NCBI GenBank assembly: GCA_015680685.1 | Contig: MNCI01022155.1 | Span: 671,340-735,339, forward strand | DNA length: 64,000 bases | Source: Gnetum montanum | Lineage: Eukaryota; Streptophyta; Gnetopsida; Gnetales; Gnetaceae | Reading direction: 5' to 3' | Shown: positions 19,071-30,561 of the stretch, one piece after another | Layout: the number at the start of each line of letters is the position of its first letter | Numbering within the stretch: position 1 is the first letter of the stretch | The notes under the pieces: model-generated | Seen by the model: only the letters and a program-made list of their open reading frames with translations | What the model was told of the DNA's origin: nothing | Database searches by the model: none | Position numbers and translations under genes: made by a program

Positions 19071-21213
19071 TTTAAATATGGTTAGAATTAATAAATGGAA
19101 AATTTGGATCCATGCATCTTGGAAACATTGGGGTCCGATCATATCCAAACCACTAGGTGTCTTTTGATGTGGTGGTAGGAATGTACCCAAATTGGGGTTC
19201 ACACACTTGATTAAAGTAGGCATAGTTGGGAAAATTAAAAGATGTGGTCATGTGATAAGGAGCTAACCCACTATGGCACCCGTGACCATAAGATGGTATG
19301 CAAGGATCAATATGTATCCCTACGTGGTTGTATCCATTGGGTCACATGGTTGTTGGAGGATTAGTTGATGGCTTAGATGAGGTAGTAGGAGGCATTGAGT
19401 TTGAGGAGGAAGATGCATCACAATGTTGGGCTTGTGCTGAGTTGGAGGATGCAGTGGTTTCAGAACCGTGCTGTCTCTTTCTACAGTCATGCCTAAAGAA
19501 AGGATGCTTCTAACATTATGGAGGACTTCCATTGTTGTTGACAGTAGCGGCACAAGTAATGTTCATGGGTTGGTGCTGTGGTGCAAAACCTTTTGACACA
19601 ACTTGTTGCAATGTAGAAGAAGGTGAAGGATGAGAATATTGAGGCCAAGGAGAAGTGGAAGGAACTTGAGGTGGTGATCCTGTGGAAAAGGATATGGGTT
19701 GATAGTACTTAGGAGAATGATACCGATGAGATGAAGTCGAGGATTTTGATCTAGTTGGGGAAACAAGGTGTTGAACATAATAAGCATTTGGTGTTGGGAT
19801 ATATGAAGGTTGTGGTTGGTTTGGTGGTGGCCTTCCCCACAACTGGGGGTTTCACCACTGCAGTTGGACATGGTACTTTTGTACAAATTCTAGATGTAGC
19901 ATTCCTTTCTAATGCTCATGTAAATGTGGCAATACTAGGCATTGGCTTTTGGGGTGATCATACAGACAAACATCACATTGATACTTATCATTTACAATTG
20001 AGCTACTATCCTTATTTTCTTCAACCCTTCTTTCTAATTATTGAATGATGTTTTGTCCCATTTCTAAGTTTGGCATCCTCTACTTGTTCTAGTTGTCAAA
20101 GTGATCTTGCATGGTTCTACCTCTAATAATGTCTACATATTCTCCACATTTTTCATGTACCCATTCCATCATCTTATTGATCTTTGCCTCAATTTCATCT
20201 AGTGATTGTAGTATTGGAAAATATGATTCCACCTCCTTGAGGTGAGTTGATTTCTCCTCTTAATGATTATGGACCTTTGTTATTTTAAGATTTTGGTCTT
20301 GTTGAGATCTTTCAACATTCTCCCATTTGGCTATTTCTCCTTCTTCTTTTGCTATTTGCTACCTGCTTAATAAGCTCTTGGAATTGGTGGGTTTGTAGTT
20401 CATATAGTTGACCTGGGACATAGATCCCTAGGGTCTCCCTTGTTTCATTACAAAGCCCATCCATAATGTGACATATTAGCCTTTCCTCAAAGAACCCATG
20501 GCCTAGGCAGCTATTTAACAATGAGTAATATCTTTCTAAGGCCATGTCCAAGGGTTCATGTTGCCCTTGTTTTTACTCTTGGATTTGTCTCCTCAAGGTC
20601 GACACTCTTGCACAAGTTTGATATCTTTCGTTGAAGAGTTCTACCATTGTCGGCCAACGGTGAATTAACTTTCCTTATGATGCCTGCAGGATATTTGAAT
20701 AGCCTCTTGTATATGCATTAGGCTCTTAGTGGCTAGTAGAGGTTCATCGTCACTAAGTAGGTTATGAATTTACGAGTTGGGACGATGTTGTCTTTGTTCA
20801 TGTTGGCGTTCCTAACTTTGCTCATGGGTTTGATTTTTATTTCTACACCAACCCCTTGAGAAATGGTCATCCATGTCATGACCTAACATTGAAGGAGTAG
20901 AGGAAGAGAAAGAACTGGAAGACTCATCATGACTTTTGTAAGTCTCCCAATCATCCCCTAATGTACTCTTGCTAACCATTGAGAAGGTCCTAGGCCTTAC
21001 AGGCGCCCTCATTCTATGGGATGTCCCATCATCACTAAAGGTACCTGAGTTGGATGAAAAGAGTCCTTAAGTATTGTTGGGGTGTCCATGAACATATGAG
21101 ACTCTTGCATAAGATTGAGTACTCCAAACTTCATTGTTGTCATATATTTTGTTGGTTCTCCAATGAATTGCCTCGCTAGTTGTTGCATTAACATTGTCTT
21201 GTGAGAGAGACAT
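19071..21213 (-). pseudogene. Element A gag with Pro-rich C-terminus
   Basis: It starts at ATG 21,213 (MSLSQDNVNATTSEAIHWRTN). Order: Ser-rich segment (DESSSSFSSSTPSM), capsid-like core at 20,551-20,312 (YYSLLNSCLGHGFFEERLICHIMDGL, matching the retrotransposon gag 'CPHHGL...F..GL' signature), a helical linker, a zinc knuckle near 19,980-19,940 (CDVCLYDHPKSQC, CX2CX3HX4C), and a long Pro/Gln/Tyr-rich tail (WGRPPPNQPQPSYIP; 19,842-19,300). There are several stops. Where related elements continue into protease and RT, this one ends. The leader from LTR to ATG is about 115 nt. Confidence 0.7.
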
Positions 21214-21326
21214 TGTTGTGAATTGTGTGTGACTTATTTGTAATTAATTTCTTTCTCAAAGATGTATCGTTAATACTTCGTTATATCGATCTTGTATGAT
21301 ATAACTAATCTAGATAACTAGCACCG

Positions 21327-21344
21327 TCCCCGGAAATGGCGCCA
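21327..21344 (-). promoter_or_regulatory. Element A primer binding site, tRNA-Asp
   Basis: The minus strand reads TGGCGCCATTTCCGGGGA, two mismatches from the complement of plant tRNA-Asp (TGGCGCCGTTGCCGGGGA). One base (T) separates it from the LTR end TCATCA. tRNA-Asp priming is characteristic of the Athila/Tat branch. Confidence 0.9.
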
Positions 21345-21345
21345 A

Positions 21346-22188
21346 TGATGAGCGATGATGTACCCCTATGCTCAACCATATGAATACGAGCATGTACGTG
21401 CGATCTACTCAAATTCTGTGGACTGACTAGTTGTGGCACCTAAACAGTTATACATTGATCGCAATTCGCTGTCTTCCCACCTAGACTAGTATTTACTTTG
21501 TCACGTATGATTTAGTGTAGAGTGAGGTATATGGTGTGATTTCTAACACTAGGCTACTTCTAAAGACAATAAAAAATAATCTTGGTTAAGCTAATAAGCA
21601 ATGTGAAGTAAAACTTAAACTAGCTTAAGTGCAATGAGCATCCTTCCTTAATCATCCATACACATCTTGGACCTCATGTATTACTTCTAGGATTACCATG
21701 CACACATTACTTGAGCACTACTATATATGCTACTGGGTTACCAAGTAGTTACACTTGAATGTTTGTGATTAAGAGGTACTCATTCTGCATTAACAAAAAA
21801 AATAGTAAATAACGATAAAGAAATATTAATTAAGAAAACAATAAATAAGAATTAACAATTAAATAATTAAAAACTAAGTGAATATTGCAATGATGAAGTA
21901 ATCTCGATCTTTATTGTTGATTGTGTGCATGTCCAAGTACGTCACACTCGAACAAAGGTTCCATATAATTACAAGGCATCACACTATGGGCATGCACTGA
22001 AAACTGACAAAAATACTTGACCCCTAAAGACTTACCAACTGACTCCTTTCCTATGCACTTGAGTGCTATATTTATAGGTCAACATAGGAATCATGATATC
22101 ATGTATTTGATATCGTTATCCAGGCTACGATATTGTGTACCCGATATCGAGTATCTGATATCAGGGGCTAGCAAACTATGATTCATCA
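21346..22188 (-). repeat. Element A 5' LTR
   Basis: 843 bp, starting TGATGAATCATAG at 22,188 and ending CTCATCA at 21,346. The U3 has GATATC palindromes at 22,163-22,093 followed by CCTATAAATATAG at 22,078-22,066. It pairs with 11,463-12,315. Confidence 0.9.
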
Positions 22189-22500
22189 ATGAGCTAGGGA
22201 TCCAACCTTATTTAGGCCAAGCCATGCTTGAAATCCTAATTACATGTTGCCCAATAAGGCATCTAGAAACATCTAGAAGATTTATTTACAAAAGGATCTT
22301 AGTAGAATAATTCAAAGGCATTCCTTCTTGAAGAATCCTAACTCCCTTTGAAGTATCTAAAATTTTTCATCCTCATCAATTAGTTTTTTATGTAATTCAC
22401 CAACAATAGCTTTATAACCCTTAATTTTCTTTAACAAGTAAACAACATAAGAGCCTTTTCAAGATTTGGCTTCACATATAAAACAATCTCTCTACTTAAA
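22189..22500 (-). repeat. Left copy of a duplicated block (pairs with 24,550-24,900)
   Basis: Shared words in the same order in both copies include GGATCCA, CATGCTTGAAA/CTTGCTTGAAA, CATTTAGAAGAT/CATCTAGAAGAT, TTCCTTCTTGAAGAATCCT and TAAGAGC. The duplicated block covers the end of the gene fragment and its 3' flank. Element A is inserted exactly at its left edge. Confidence 0.55.
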
Positions 22501-22914
22501 GACAAATCTTGCTCCTTCAATGAGCAACACACTTGCCATGAAGCCACTACCGCTTTCATCCATGTGAAGTATTGGGCTATTGGATAAGGATACAATCTGC
22601 AACATCTTCTATATGTCATTAGTTCACTTTCAATTTTAAATATGACACTGTGCTTCAACAACAAACTGGCATTAGCAAAAAATAATAAAAATATATTTTA
22701 AAAAACCATATCTAAATTAAGATAAAGCAGGAACATGAGAGAGAGAATGAAACTGAGCTATTACATTATATGGGAGCTCTCCACCAAAAGCATTTAGGCT
22801 TTTCAAATACACTTCAATATATCTCATGTTTATCCAAGAAAGATCTATTGCAAGTAGTTTCAATGTATCTCTCTTCAGCATACAATGAATTAACCTCCCT
22901 ATTGCAAAAAACAT
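22431..22914 (-). pseudogene. Unrecognised gene fragment, 3' coding exons
   Basis: Two coding-like stretches are separated by an AT-rich, intron-like gap. 22,914-22,717 encodes a Leu-rich stretch (RDTLKLLAIDLSWINMRYIE; LKSLNAFGGELPYN). 22,664-22,431 encodes YPYPIAQYFTWMKAVVASW, then LSREIVLYVKPNLEKALMLF, ending in a stop. A GT at 22,764 and an AG at 22,666 would define an intron, but that choice does not keep the frame. Part of the second stretch recurs at about 24,850-24,950 (IKPNFERALILF). The composition is unlike the surrounding transposons, so this may be a host gene remnant. I do not recognise the family. Confidence 0.4.
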
Positions 22915-24149
22915 AAATCTGAATATAAAGAAAGAGTTTACAAACTATCCTTCTTACTGCATCTTTATTTATATGTTCAAGAAATACTAAAGGAAAAATT
23001 AGAATTCAATATTATCTGCTTCTCTTGCTTTAGACATATTGTTAGTAGAAGCAAACTTGTAATCATTTTTTGCATGTACTATCTTCCATTTTGATATGGC
23101 AATGACTTCATCATGGTCCATTGCCATGAATGTATTCACAGTAATTTTAGTCAATGTATATATGCGAAAAAAAACATATATGAAAAATTATAAATAGATC
23201 AAACTTTAACTCTTGATAAAAGCAAATGGTTAAAATGAGCTCATGTAGTTGACCTCATATTATTGGGACAAGGCTAAGATGATAATGATGTATGCAATGT
23301 GTGCCCCAACTTCCAAGCAATATTTCCAACAAAATCAATGGTTATTCATTGCTAGAAGCCTTAGAACCAACTAATTCAAGATCTAAAGTTGATGTAAACC
23401 CTATTATAATATGGAGCATATAGAAACCATGTATTTAATTTTCCAAATTATTTTGATGTTGATTTTTCTTAGTTTTTTGTTCATGGTTTCATCTAAGTTT
23501 TTTAACCAATCTTTACTTGGCAAACCTTTGTTTGGGATGAGATATGAGTTAAGGACTTAATCATAAGGAAGTTTCATTAACAAAACAATTCCATAGAGGA
23601 GAACAATTAATTAACTAATTATGTTAAACACTTTTGTGTTATGAAGTTGTTAATCATATAAAGGTGCATTAGAAGAACTGGCTAAGGACTTCTTACCTCA
23701 GATGTTTTGGAGTGCACCCACTTCCTTATGATGTAGTTAGTTATCACTATATTGTACTTGAGATCTTAGGCTACCAATTAACTCAGTAGCCAACGTAGGC
23801 TGATGTTCACTTTGTAGTCTCCTGCTTCATTACGAACATTGTGCTAGGATGCTATTACACGGCCACATTGTGCTGAGCTGCCATTTTGCAGGTTCACTGA
23901 GTGAAGTATCTCCGTTGAACTACTTCTTCCCAATTCATTCATATTCTTCCTTCTTTGGCATCGTTGTTAACTGGTGTCTTTTTATTTGCTGTTCATGAGT
24001 TTCTTTAATGAAGTTATTTCATTCTTCTCCTCTGTAGACAATTTACTGTAACCTATTAGATATCCTTGGTTCATTTTATTCTTGAAGTACTTTGCATGAG
24101 ACCTTTTACTAGGTCTCGAATGTTATCATTTTTGGTTTCTGTTGCGTCA
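22915..24149. other. AT-rich DNA without recognised gene
   Basis: No extended coding or repeat signal is seen. It could be intron or intergenic sequence of the flanking gene fragment. Confidence 0.4.
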
Positions 24150-24420
24150 ATTAACAAACACGTTTTAATCCAATGTTCTCTGCAGCCATGAAACTGTTTT
24201 TTGGTTCATAACTTTAACAATTTCTCCTTTTTGTAGCTTAATGGAATTGGATTCATAATGCTCATCTGTATTAGACCTAGTGCTTATCAATCTGATGTTA
24301 GAAAATTTTTCAATGGACATAGAAGTTTCTCCTATCAAAGTAACATGCCACTCCTTTTTATGCAATGAATCTACAACCGTCTTCTACCAAAGGTTGTAGA
24401 AACTCCCACCAAACTTTTGT
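24150..24420 (-). pseudogene. Coding-like fragment, unrecognised
   Basis: The minus strand reads VWWEFLQPLVEDGCRFIA in one frame and then, after a one-base shift, HKKEWHVTLIGETSMSIEKF to SNSIKLQKGEIVKVMNQKTV, ending in a stop at 24,165. The amino-acid composition is gene-like and not transposon-like. It may be an exon or pseudo-exon of the same host gene as 22,431-22,914. No family recognised. Confidence 0.3.
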
Positions 24421-24539
24421 ACTGAAATGAGATATCATAAAAAGCAATAAACAAGATATTCTGAAAGAACAATAACTTAAATGTGCAGCAAAAATATCAT
24501 GTGATGGAAAAACAGTAAACACAAGTGGTATATAATTCA

Positions 24540-25070
24540 TGTGACCACAAAGGGTAACATCCTGGGAGAAGCCAAGGCCTTATTTCTCAATTTATTTACA
24601 ATGAGCAAAGGATCCAGACCTTATATAGGTCATGTCTTGCTTGAAACACTAATCGCATATTACTCAAAAAGGTGTCTACAAACATTTAGAAGATTTTGTT
24701 CTATAAGGACCTGATAAAACAATTCAGAGGTATTCCTTCTTGAAGAATCCTGACAAATATCTAGAAAATTTTATTAAGTAATTTCGTACGTAATTAGCTA
24801 GCAATAGCTTCATGTTGCTTATGCGTTTTTATTAACAATTAAATAATATAAGAGCTCTTTCAAAATTTGGCTTTATGCATTCCAAATTTTCAACAAACGT
24901 GTCTCCCTTTGAAAGATCTACATTCCTAGTTCCTTACCGTCAGTATTCGTAAATAGGTTATGCATGTCTTCTTCTGAAAACCATATGCATGTTGCTTTCA
25001 ATTTCAAGTTATGTTAAAAATAAATATCCTCCATCTCTGAAACTGATATCCTACCCTCTATTTCCTCCCA
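24540..25070 (-). repeat. Right copy of duplicated gene-fragment block
   Basis: Diverged direct duplicate of 22,189-22,500 plus the end of the coding fragment, on the minus strand (IKPNFERALILF at about 24,850-24,890). It also holds CCTATATAAGG near 24,633-24,643 on the minus strand, which could be a TATA box or chance. An LTR pair of an unrecognised retroelement is an alternative explanation for the duplication. Confidence 0.45.
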
Positions 25071-26815
25071 AGTGGATTGCCTCATCCTCCACCCAACCCA
25101 CAACACTCAAACCACAAACACTATCTACAATTCTGGTCAGGACTTCAATTTGAACGCATCCGCCTTTTGCACGAGGTTTAGTCCTCTATATTCCCTTGAC
25201 TTACATCTTCCCTATGCAGAGCTCTCATCCATGCACTCTTCCTGTGAAAGTCTACTGCAATATCTGCTTCTGATCTTGCTCTCGATTTCTTCCAAAATGT
25301 GGACTTTTTAAAAAGCATTATGCGTTTTAACTCAAATATCAAAATTTAAATATTTTTATTTTTGTGTACTTCCCTAAAGAAATTTTTATTTGTATGATGA
25401 TAATGGTGGTTCTAGTTTGATTTGTATTTTGATCGTCTTAGAGCTATCCTTTTGTTTCAACAAGTAGACAAAGGAAAAAAAAAAGATTATATTAACAAAA
25501 TAAGATTTGAAGTACAAAGAAATTACTTTCGGGATCTTAATAAGCAACCAAATGAGCTTGGCACATGCATCCTTGACACAGATCTTAATGGTTGTAGTTC
25601 CTGTGATTTCTATTTTGAAAAAAAGATCTCCTGATAGAAAAACTTTTTGAGATACCTGTTATATAGAAAGGGACTTTGCAGATAAAAGAATAAATAAATA
25701 AAGAGCCAGTTCATAACAACCTGTCAAGGTGCATTTAGATGCATAGAACTATAAAAGTTTGCTGAAAGTGAAAGTCAAGCAGGATGCTAGCAAGAAAACG
25801 GATGGTCAAATTAACAATAGCAACCAAATCCGAGATGATAATTGTTTGCTGATGAATAAGCCATTGCCATCCAAAAGTCCTTCAGAGTATTCCTTTTCTG
25901 AAAACAGTTTGTTCTTGTACACATGAAATGCTGATGAAAAGTAAATTTTAAAATTTTAATTCTTTGTTTTTGGAATAATTAAATTTTCTAAAACTGCATG
26001 TTGTGGAATCCAATCACACAGAAATATTATCTCAATTTTACGTGGGAGATGCGTATTTGTGCATGGTTGGTTATACTAAGTGTTATGTATGCAGAAACAT
26101 GAGAAATTCTTTTTTATTTTAATCTGTAAGTATTTCTTAATAACTCTAGAATAAATAACGAGTATTCCGTACTTTCACACACTCACTTTTCCACAAACAA
26201 CTTTACTGTTTTCTTACATTGTTTCTCAATTACCATATCACACAACATACTCTGGAATTGTTGCTACTAGCATAGTTCATTCCTTCAAAATCATATGCCT
26301 AAATTTGTCATGCTTTCACTTCAAACAGCAATTCCTTAATAATGATATCTTTAGCCTTTACAGTCCACTCTAGTCAGCTTAATTTATTACTTTGGTGGCT
26401 ATAACTTCAAACATTTCTCAACTCCACCATTACTTGAATTTGTAACAGTTACATCTTTTCAAGCAAAATTGTATTTTTTTTTTCTTCACTCCTTTCTATA
26501 TTAAATGTACATGCTTCACTCCTTAACACAGGTTATGTTATTAAATTACATACATATTGTTTTGGAGTCGTTGTGACTATTAGCAGTATTATTTGCTTGT
26601 TAATAATTTATTTTATTATAGGCTTCGTAGTATTTACGTAGGATGATATTGCAAGAAGAAAAAAGTGTTACTATTATTACGATTATAAGGTATAAAGTAT
26701 GGATAACACTATTGAGTTTTGATGCCATGGTTTGTCTTGCAATTCTCCTTTTGCAAAATTAGAGCTTTATCGTTAGCTGGCACATACTTAGCGTCTACTT
26801 TAGCTGTAGATTCTA
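25071..26815. other. AT-rich DNA, no gene recognised
   Basis: Only short open stretches are present (for example 25,422-25,634 on +, 70 codons, unremarkable composition). No retroelement motif seen. Confidence 0.4.
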
Positions 26816-26933
26816 NNNNNNNNNNNNNNNNNNNNNNNNNNNNNNNNNNNNNNNNNNNNNNNNNNNNNNNNNNNNNNNNNNNNNNNNNNNNNNNNNNNNN
26901 NNNNNNNNNNNNNNNNNNNNNNNNNNNNNNNNN
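26816..26933. other. Assembly gap (118 N)
   Basis: A run of N. Open frames crossing it have no meaning. Confidence 0.95.
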
Positions 26934-28606
26934 GATAGTAGCAATAAAATGAATGATGAAGGTAAGTAAACAAATTCAGTTATAAAAAATTTTGATAAAG
27001 AGAAACCGCTAAAGGATACCATGAAGATAAATGTAGGATATATTAGTGGCAAAAAGGAAGAGAAAAAACCTGCCTTGAAGTACTTTAAATAAGAGAGCAG
27101 AGATTTTTCAGAAAGATATATATTGAGAACTAAACTGTATCTTATGTTGATAGTGTTCTGCATTATGTATTTCTTGTGACTTTTTGTCGTCTTTTATGAC
27201 TTGGTTTGCTTCTATTGTTGTTGTTCTGTAATGATTTACTTCTGGTGGATGGTGTGTCTGTGTTGAAGTGTTTTTCTCTTTATCATGGCTGAATAAGTCT
27301 AGCAGTGGGCGATCTTTGTATTGGGCCAAAGCTTCTGTCTAGCTAACCTCAATATGGTTGAATAGAACTGCATTTGTTCTCAATGAACAACAGTCCAGCT
27401 TGCCAAGTTTAGGAACATCCGTAAGTTGGACCACAAACACTAACCCCTTAAACAATCCCTTATCAACGGAAGGGAAGCTATATGAATTGGCCACTGCATA
27501 ACCGGTTCAGATTTAATGTATCAGTTCGATTTAATGTGCTTGTTCATTCTCTTATTAACTGGAAACATTCGATTAAGTTAGTAGGAATCCTATACCTTGC
27601 TTGTTAGTAATTAAATATCTAAACGTCCATCAGTGGCTGCAAGGCTTATGATTTCTATACAAACAGAATTTTCAAAGGAACAGAAAAAGAAAACTTCATT
27701 TTAATCCTGCGCTATAAATCATATGTGCTTTCTAAATTTTTGAAGCGTATACCAAAATTTTGTGTTTTGGTGCGATTCAGTACTTTATAATTTTGTGAAT
27801 TTCATTGCAATTTTGATGCAAGCAGTTTTATGTGTTTCAGGAAGTAAAAGCGTAAAATGTGGCATGATATTCCAAGAAGCTAAAATGTGCATGGATATAA
27901 TTGAAGGATGAACGCCGAATTCTTTCTGGCAAAGAGAGTACGAGTTTGGTGGCTATGCCTTTTCCCCCTACCTGTAGCAGTAACATGTCTTGGTCTAATT
28001 AATTAGTCTTCCTTGAAACGGTTTGTAGATATGGTTGGAATATGGAAGGCTTTCTTTCTTTTAACAATTCCATGGTGATGTTAAATGCTCAGAGGGCCCT
28101 TGGCGAACATATGAAAATTTACAACTATTAAGTAAACAGGCCCCAAATATTCAATCGTATGAAATGCTGCGAATATATATATATATATATATATACACAC
28201 ACCACGATGCATGTGGCTGTTTGGTGCTATTAGAGTCTTGAATATGTATATAAATTAAATTTTACATAAAATCTTGAATGTTTCAATCAAATATTCATTA
28301 AATTAGGGTGAGTATTTTAAAAGTTTAATGAAAATGAACGAAACATTTATGTTAATGACCTAGTTTCATCATAGGGGAGGGAAAAACAAAAGCCTAGTTT
28401 AAAATAATGGTATTTTATCCTTTATAGGTTAGAAGCTTATTTTGCCGAGGAGGTTCTAAGAGGGTCAATATAGTAATTTAACCTTTAAATGCATATTAAT
28501 TATTTAATTGATATATTAAGATATATTAATGGTCATGGTAATAGAGATGATGGATGGTGTGATTTATGAAAAAAATTGAAGGTTCACATTTGTTTTTATT
28601 TAACAA
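26934..28606. other. AT-rich DNA, no gene recognised
   Basis: It contains a (TA)n microsatellite at about 28,173-28,194 running into CACACACA. Otherwise no coding or mobile-element signal was found. Confidence 0.4.
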
Positions 28607-28635
28607 TGAGGTGTTAGCTTGGTGGTAAGAGGCCT
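28606..28635 (+). repeat. Possible tRNA-derived SINE head
   Basis: GAGGTGTTAGCTTGGTGGTAAGAGGC resembles the 5' end and A box of tRNA-derived plant SINEs (TAGCNNAGTGG type). It is cut by the N at 28,636, so the B box cannot be seen. Confidence 0.35.
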
Positions 28636-28636
28636 N

Positions 28637-28733
28637 TATCGCGTACGCGATATCGCAGGAGAAGACGCGATATCGCGGCGGTCGCGATATCACGTACGTG
28701 ATATCGCGGCGTAGTGCAAGTCGTGTCTCATCA
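28637..28733 (-). repeat. LTR U3 fragment with CpG-intact palindromes
   Basis: On the minus strand it begins TGATGAGACACGAC at 28,733, the LTR start signature of the A/B/C family. It contains a perfect 26-bp palindrome at 28,683-28,708 (half CGCGATATCACGT), a 12-bp one at 28,666-28,677 and at least 16 bp of a third at 28,637-28,652 (half TATCGCGT), cut by the N at 28,636. Other copies in the window are decayed versions of this, so this scrap is likely a younger insertion. Confidence 0.65.
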
Positions 28734-30561
28734 AAAATGATATCTAAAAATGATGTGATAGATCCAAGGAGTCTTGATGGATGATAGTAAAAATTTTGGT
28801 TTTAGTTTCATAAAAGTATATTTGGAAAGAGAATTTGAGGTTTGCATAATTGATTTGACCATGAGATAGATTGATTTGAGTTTTTTTAATGATTTTGTTA
28901 ATATGCCATTGGTTTTTTATTAAGAGCATTGATTTCTTATAGTGATAGGATATTGTTGGTGGTATGTGTTGTTCGGAAATGTTAGAAATACTATGTTTTG
29001 GGAATATATTTTGTGTGATGTTATGAGGAATAAACATATTATTGCATTGTTAGAAAACATTGATATTTAAAGATCAAGATAGTGAAATAATCCTAAGGTC
29101 TAGATGCATGGCCAAGATGGTGAAAAAGTGTCAAGGCATTATTCATTATTTAATATTGAATGAAAAATAGACTTTTAATTTTGTTTTTTACTTTCATTGT
29201 GTGTGTGGTATTTATTTATTTATTTATTTTGTGCTATGGTTACCATAATTTAGGTCTTCTATCTTCTTGATGCACCTAGATGTAACCACTCTAAAGAAAT
29301 TAGGCTTTTGCTCATCCATTGCCCCTTCTAGGATCCCTACCTTGGTGGGATGAGCATTGAGCCTCTAGATGATAATCCTTTTTACCATCATGATGAAAGT
29401 TAACTAACTTCTTTATTAACTATTAACTACTTCAAGCTATTTAGCTTTCTATAGTTGCATGTTATTCACTTTAGTTGAAATATATAACATCACTTAAATA
29501 AGGCTCTTCAACTTGATTGGAATTATTAATCAAAGTTCATCTTTCTAGTTGAATCGAGTTGATGGTGGAATTTTTCTTTCTCTTGTATCAACAAGTTTTC
29601 ACTTCATTGATCACCTGAAAAATTTATAAAGATGACATTGTTTGTTATTTGATGTGTTTAATTGCTTTGTGAAATCAATATGATGATGTGTGTACTACCA
29701 AGAGTCAGTATTATGTTCGAGATATTTAGAGACCAAGATGGTAAAAAGGTATTGAAGCATGGTATTGTGGCCAAGATGGTGCAAACGTTTTAAGTACAAA
29801 AGTTAAAAAGATGAATTATGTTGCCAAAAGTTATGAGGCATCAATACCAATAATTGTGAGGTGTTGAAGCTTGCATTGGTGAGAAGGTGGAAATCGAAAG
29901 TCTTGAGGCTCAATAGTAAAAAATGATGAGACAAGATAATATAAGATTATGAATTGTGACAATGATTTGAATTAACTAGGAATAACTTGTATATGTTGTT
30001 TGAGACTTGATGGTGATGAGATGATAGTGGGATTTGCTATTTGATATGCAATGGTTTGGTTATATGTTCTATAGGTGTGTCAAAATTCCCTAGACTATAT
30101 GTTGACCATGTTGTGCAATATAAGTACCCTAGTGTGACAACTCCAACTTCATGATCTTGTCTTTGAGCCTTGTATAGAAGTAGTCACGAATTGTTCTTAC
30201 TTGATTATGTAAATTGACAATTTCTATTTATAGGAAAATTGTGGATCTATAGTAAGAGTTTCAAAGTAGTTGTAAAACTATATAAGGCTTGCAAATGATT
30301 GTATTAAGCTTGTTAGTTATGTTGATAGATCATGTTATATTGAGATTTATTTATTAGCCTACCAAACTAGACTAAATTCTATTATCCAAATTATTTTGGT
30401 CTTTTCTTGAAGCATAGGCTAAGTGTGTATATGGTAAACATGTGAAAGTTATTAGTTTTCTATTTATTTTGGCTATTAGCATGATATATGATTTTTTCCT
30501 AAGACCCACACCTACATAGATATTCTTGTGTTTGGATGTTAGATTTGGTTGTCATGCTTAT
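28734..30561. other. Uncharacterised AT-rich region with a recurring phrase
   Basis: No clear ORF. The phrase CCAAGATGGTGAAAAAGT and variants recur near 29,110, 29,732 and 29,773, with related words near 29,870-29,940 (AGAAGGTGGAAATCGAAAG). This could be a decayed tandem repeat or low-complexity coding remnant. The region ends at the TG of the element E LTR. Confidence 0.35.

Larger units (their letters stand above)
11463..22188 (-). mobile_element. Element A: complete pol-less Athila/Tat-like LTR retrotransposon
   Basis: A 10.7-kb element on the minus strand: 5' LTR 22,188-21,346, tRNA-Asp primer site, gag, conserved spacer, ORF2, ORF3, purine tract, 3' LTR 12,315-11,463. The LTRs begin TGATGA and end TCATCA (the 3' copy ends TCATTA) and are flanked by a perfect 5-bp duplication, ATGAG (11,458-11,462 and 22,189-22,193). 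No protease, RT, RNase H or integrase motif is found between gag and ORF2, so it is non-autonomous. Relatives D and E in this window carry pol at that place. Confidence 0.9.

Noticed and set aside
22066-22163. GATATC words considered as a simple satellite
   Set aside because: They occur at a fixed position before TATA in several LTRs and show palindromic, not head-to-tail, structure.
24540-24900. Right duplicate considered as a definite copia LTR because of CCTATATAAGG and AATAAA
   Set aside because: The duplicated block includes coding-like sequence of the gene fragment and no primer site or TG...CA ends were found; left undecided as a duplication.
26719-27163. Open frames crossing the N run
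   Set aside because: They consist largely of undefined residues and have no coding signal on either side.
28173-28194. (TA)n run considered as a TATA promoter
   Set aside because: Simple microsatellite with no associated array or ORF.
29100-29960. Recurring CCAAGATGGTGAAAAAGT phrase considered as a CRISPR-like or tandem array
   Set aside because: Spacing is irregular and the copies diverge; nothing suggests a prokaryotic system, and the window is plant DNA.
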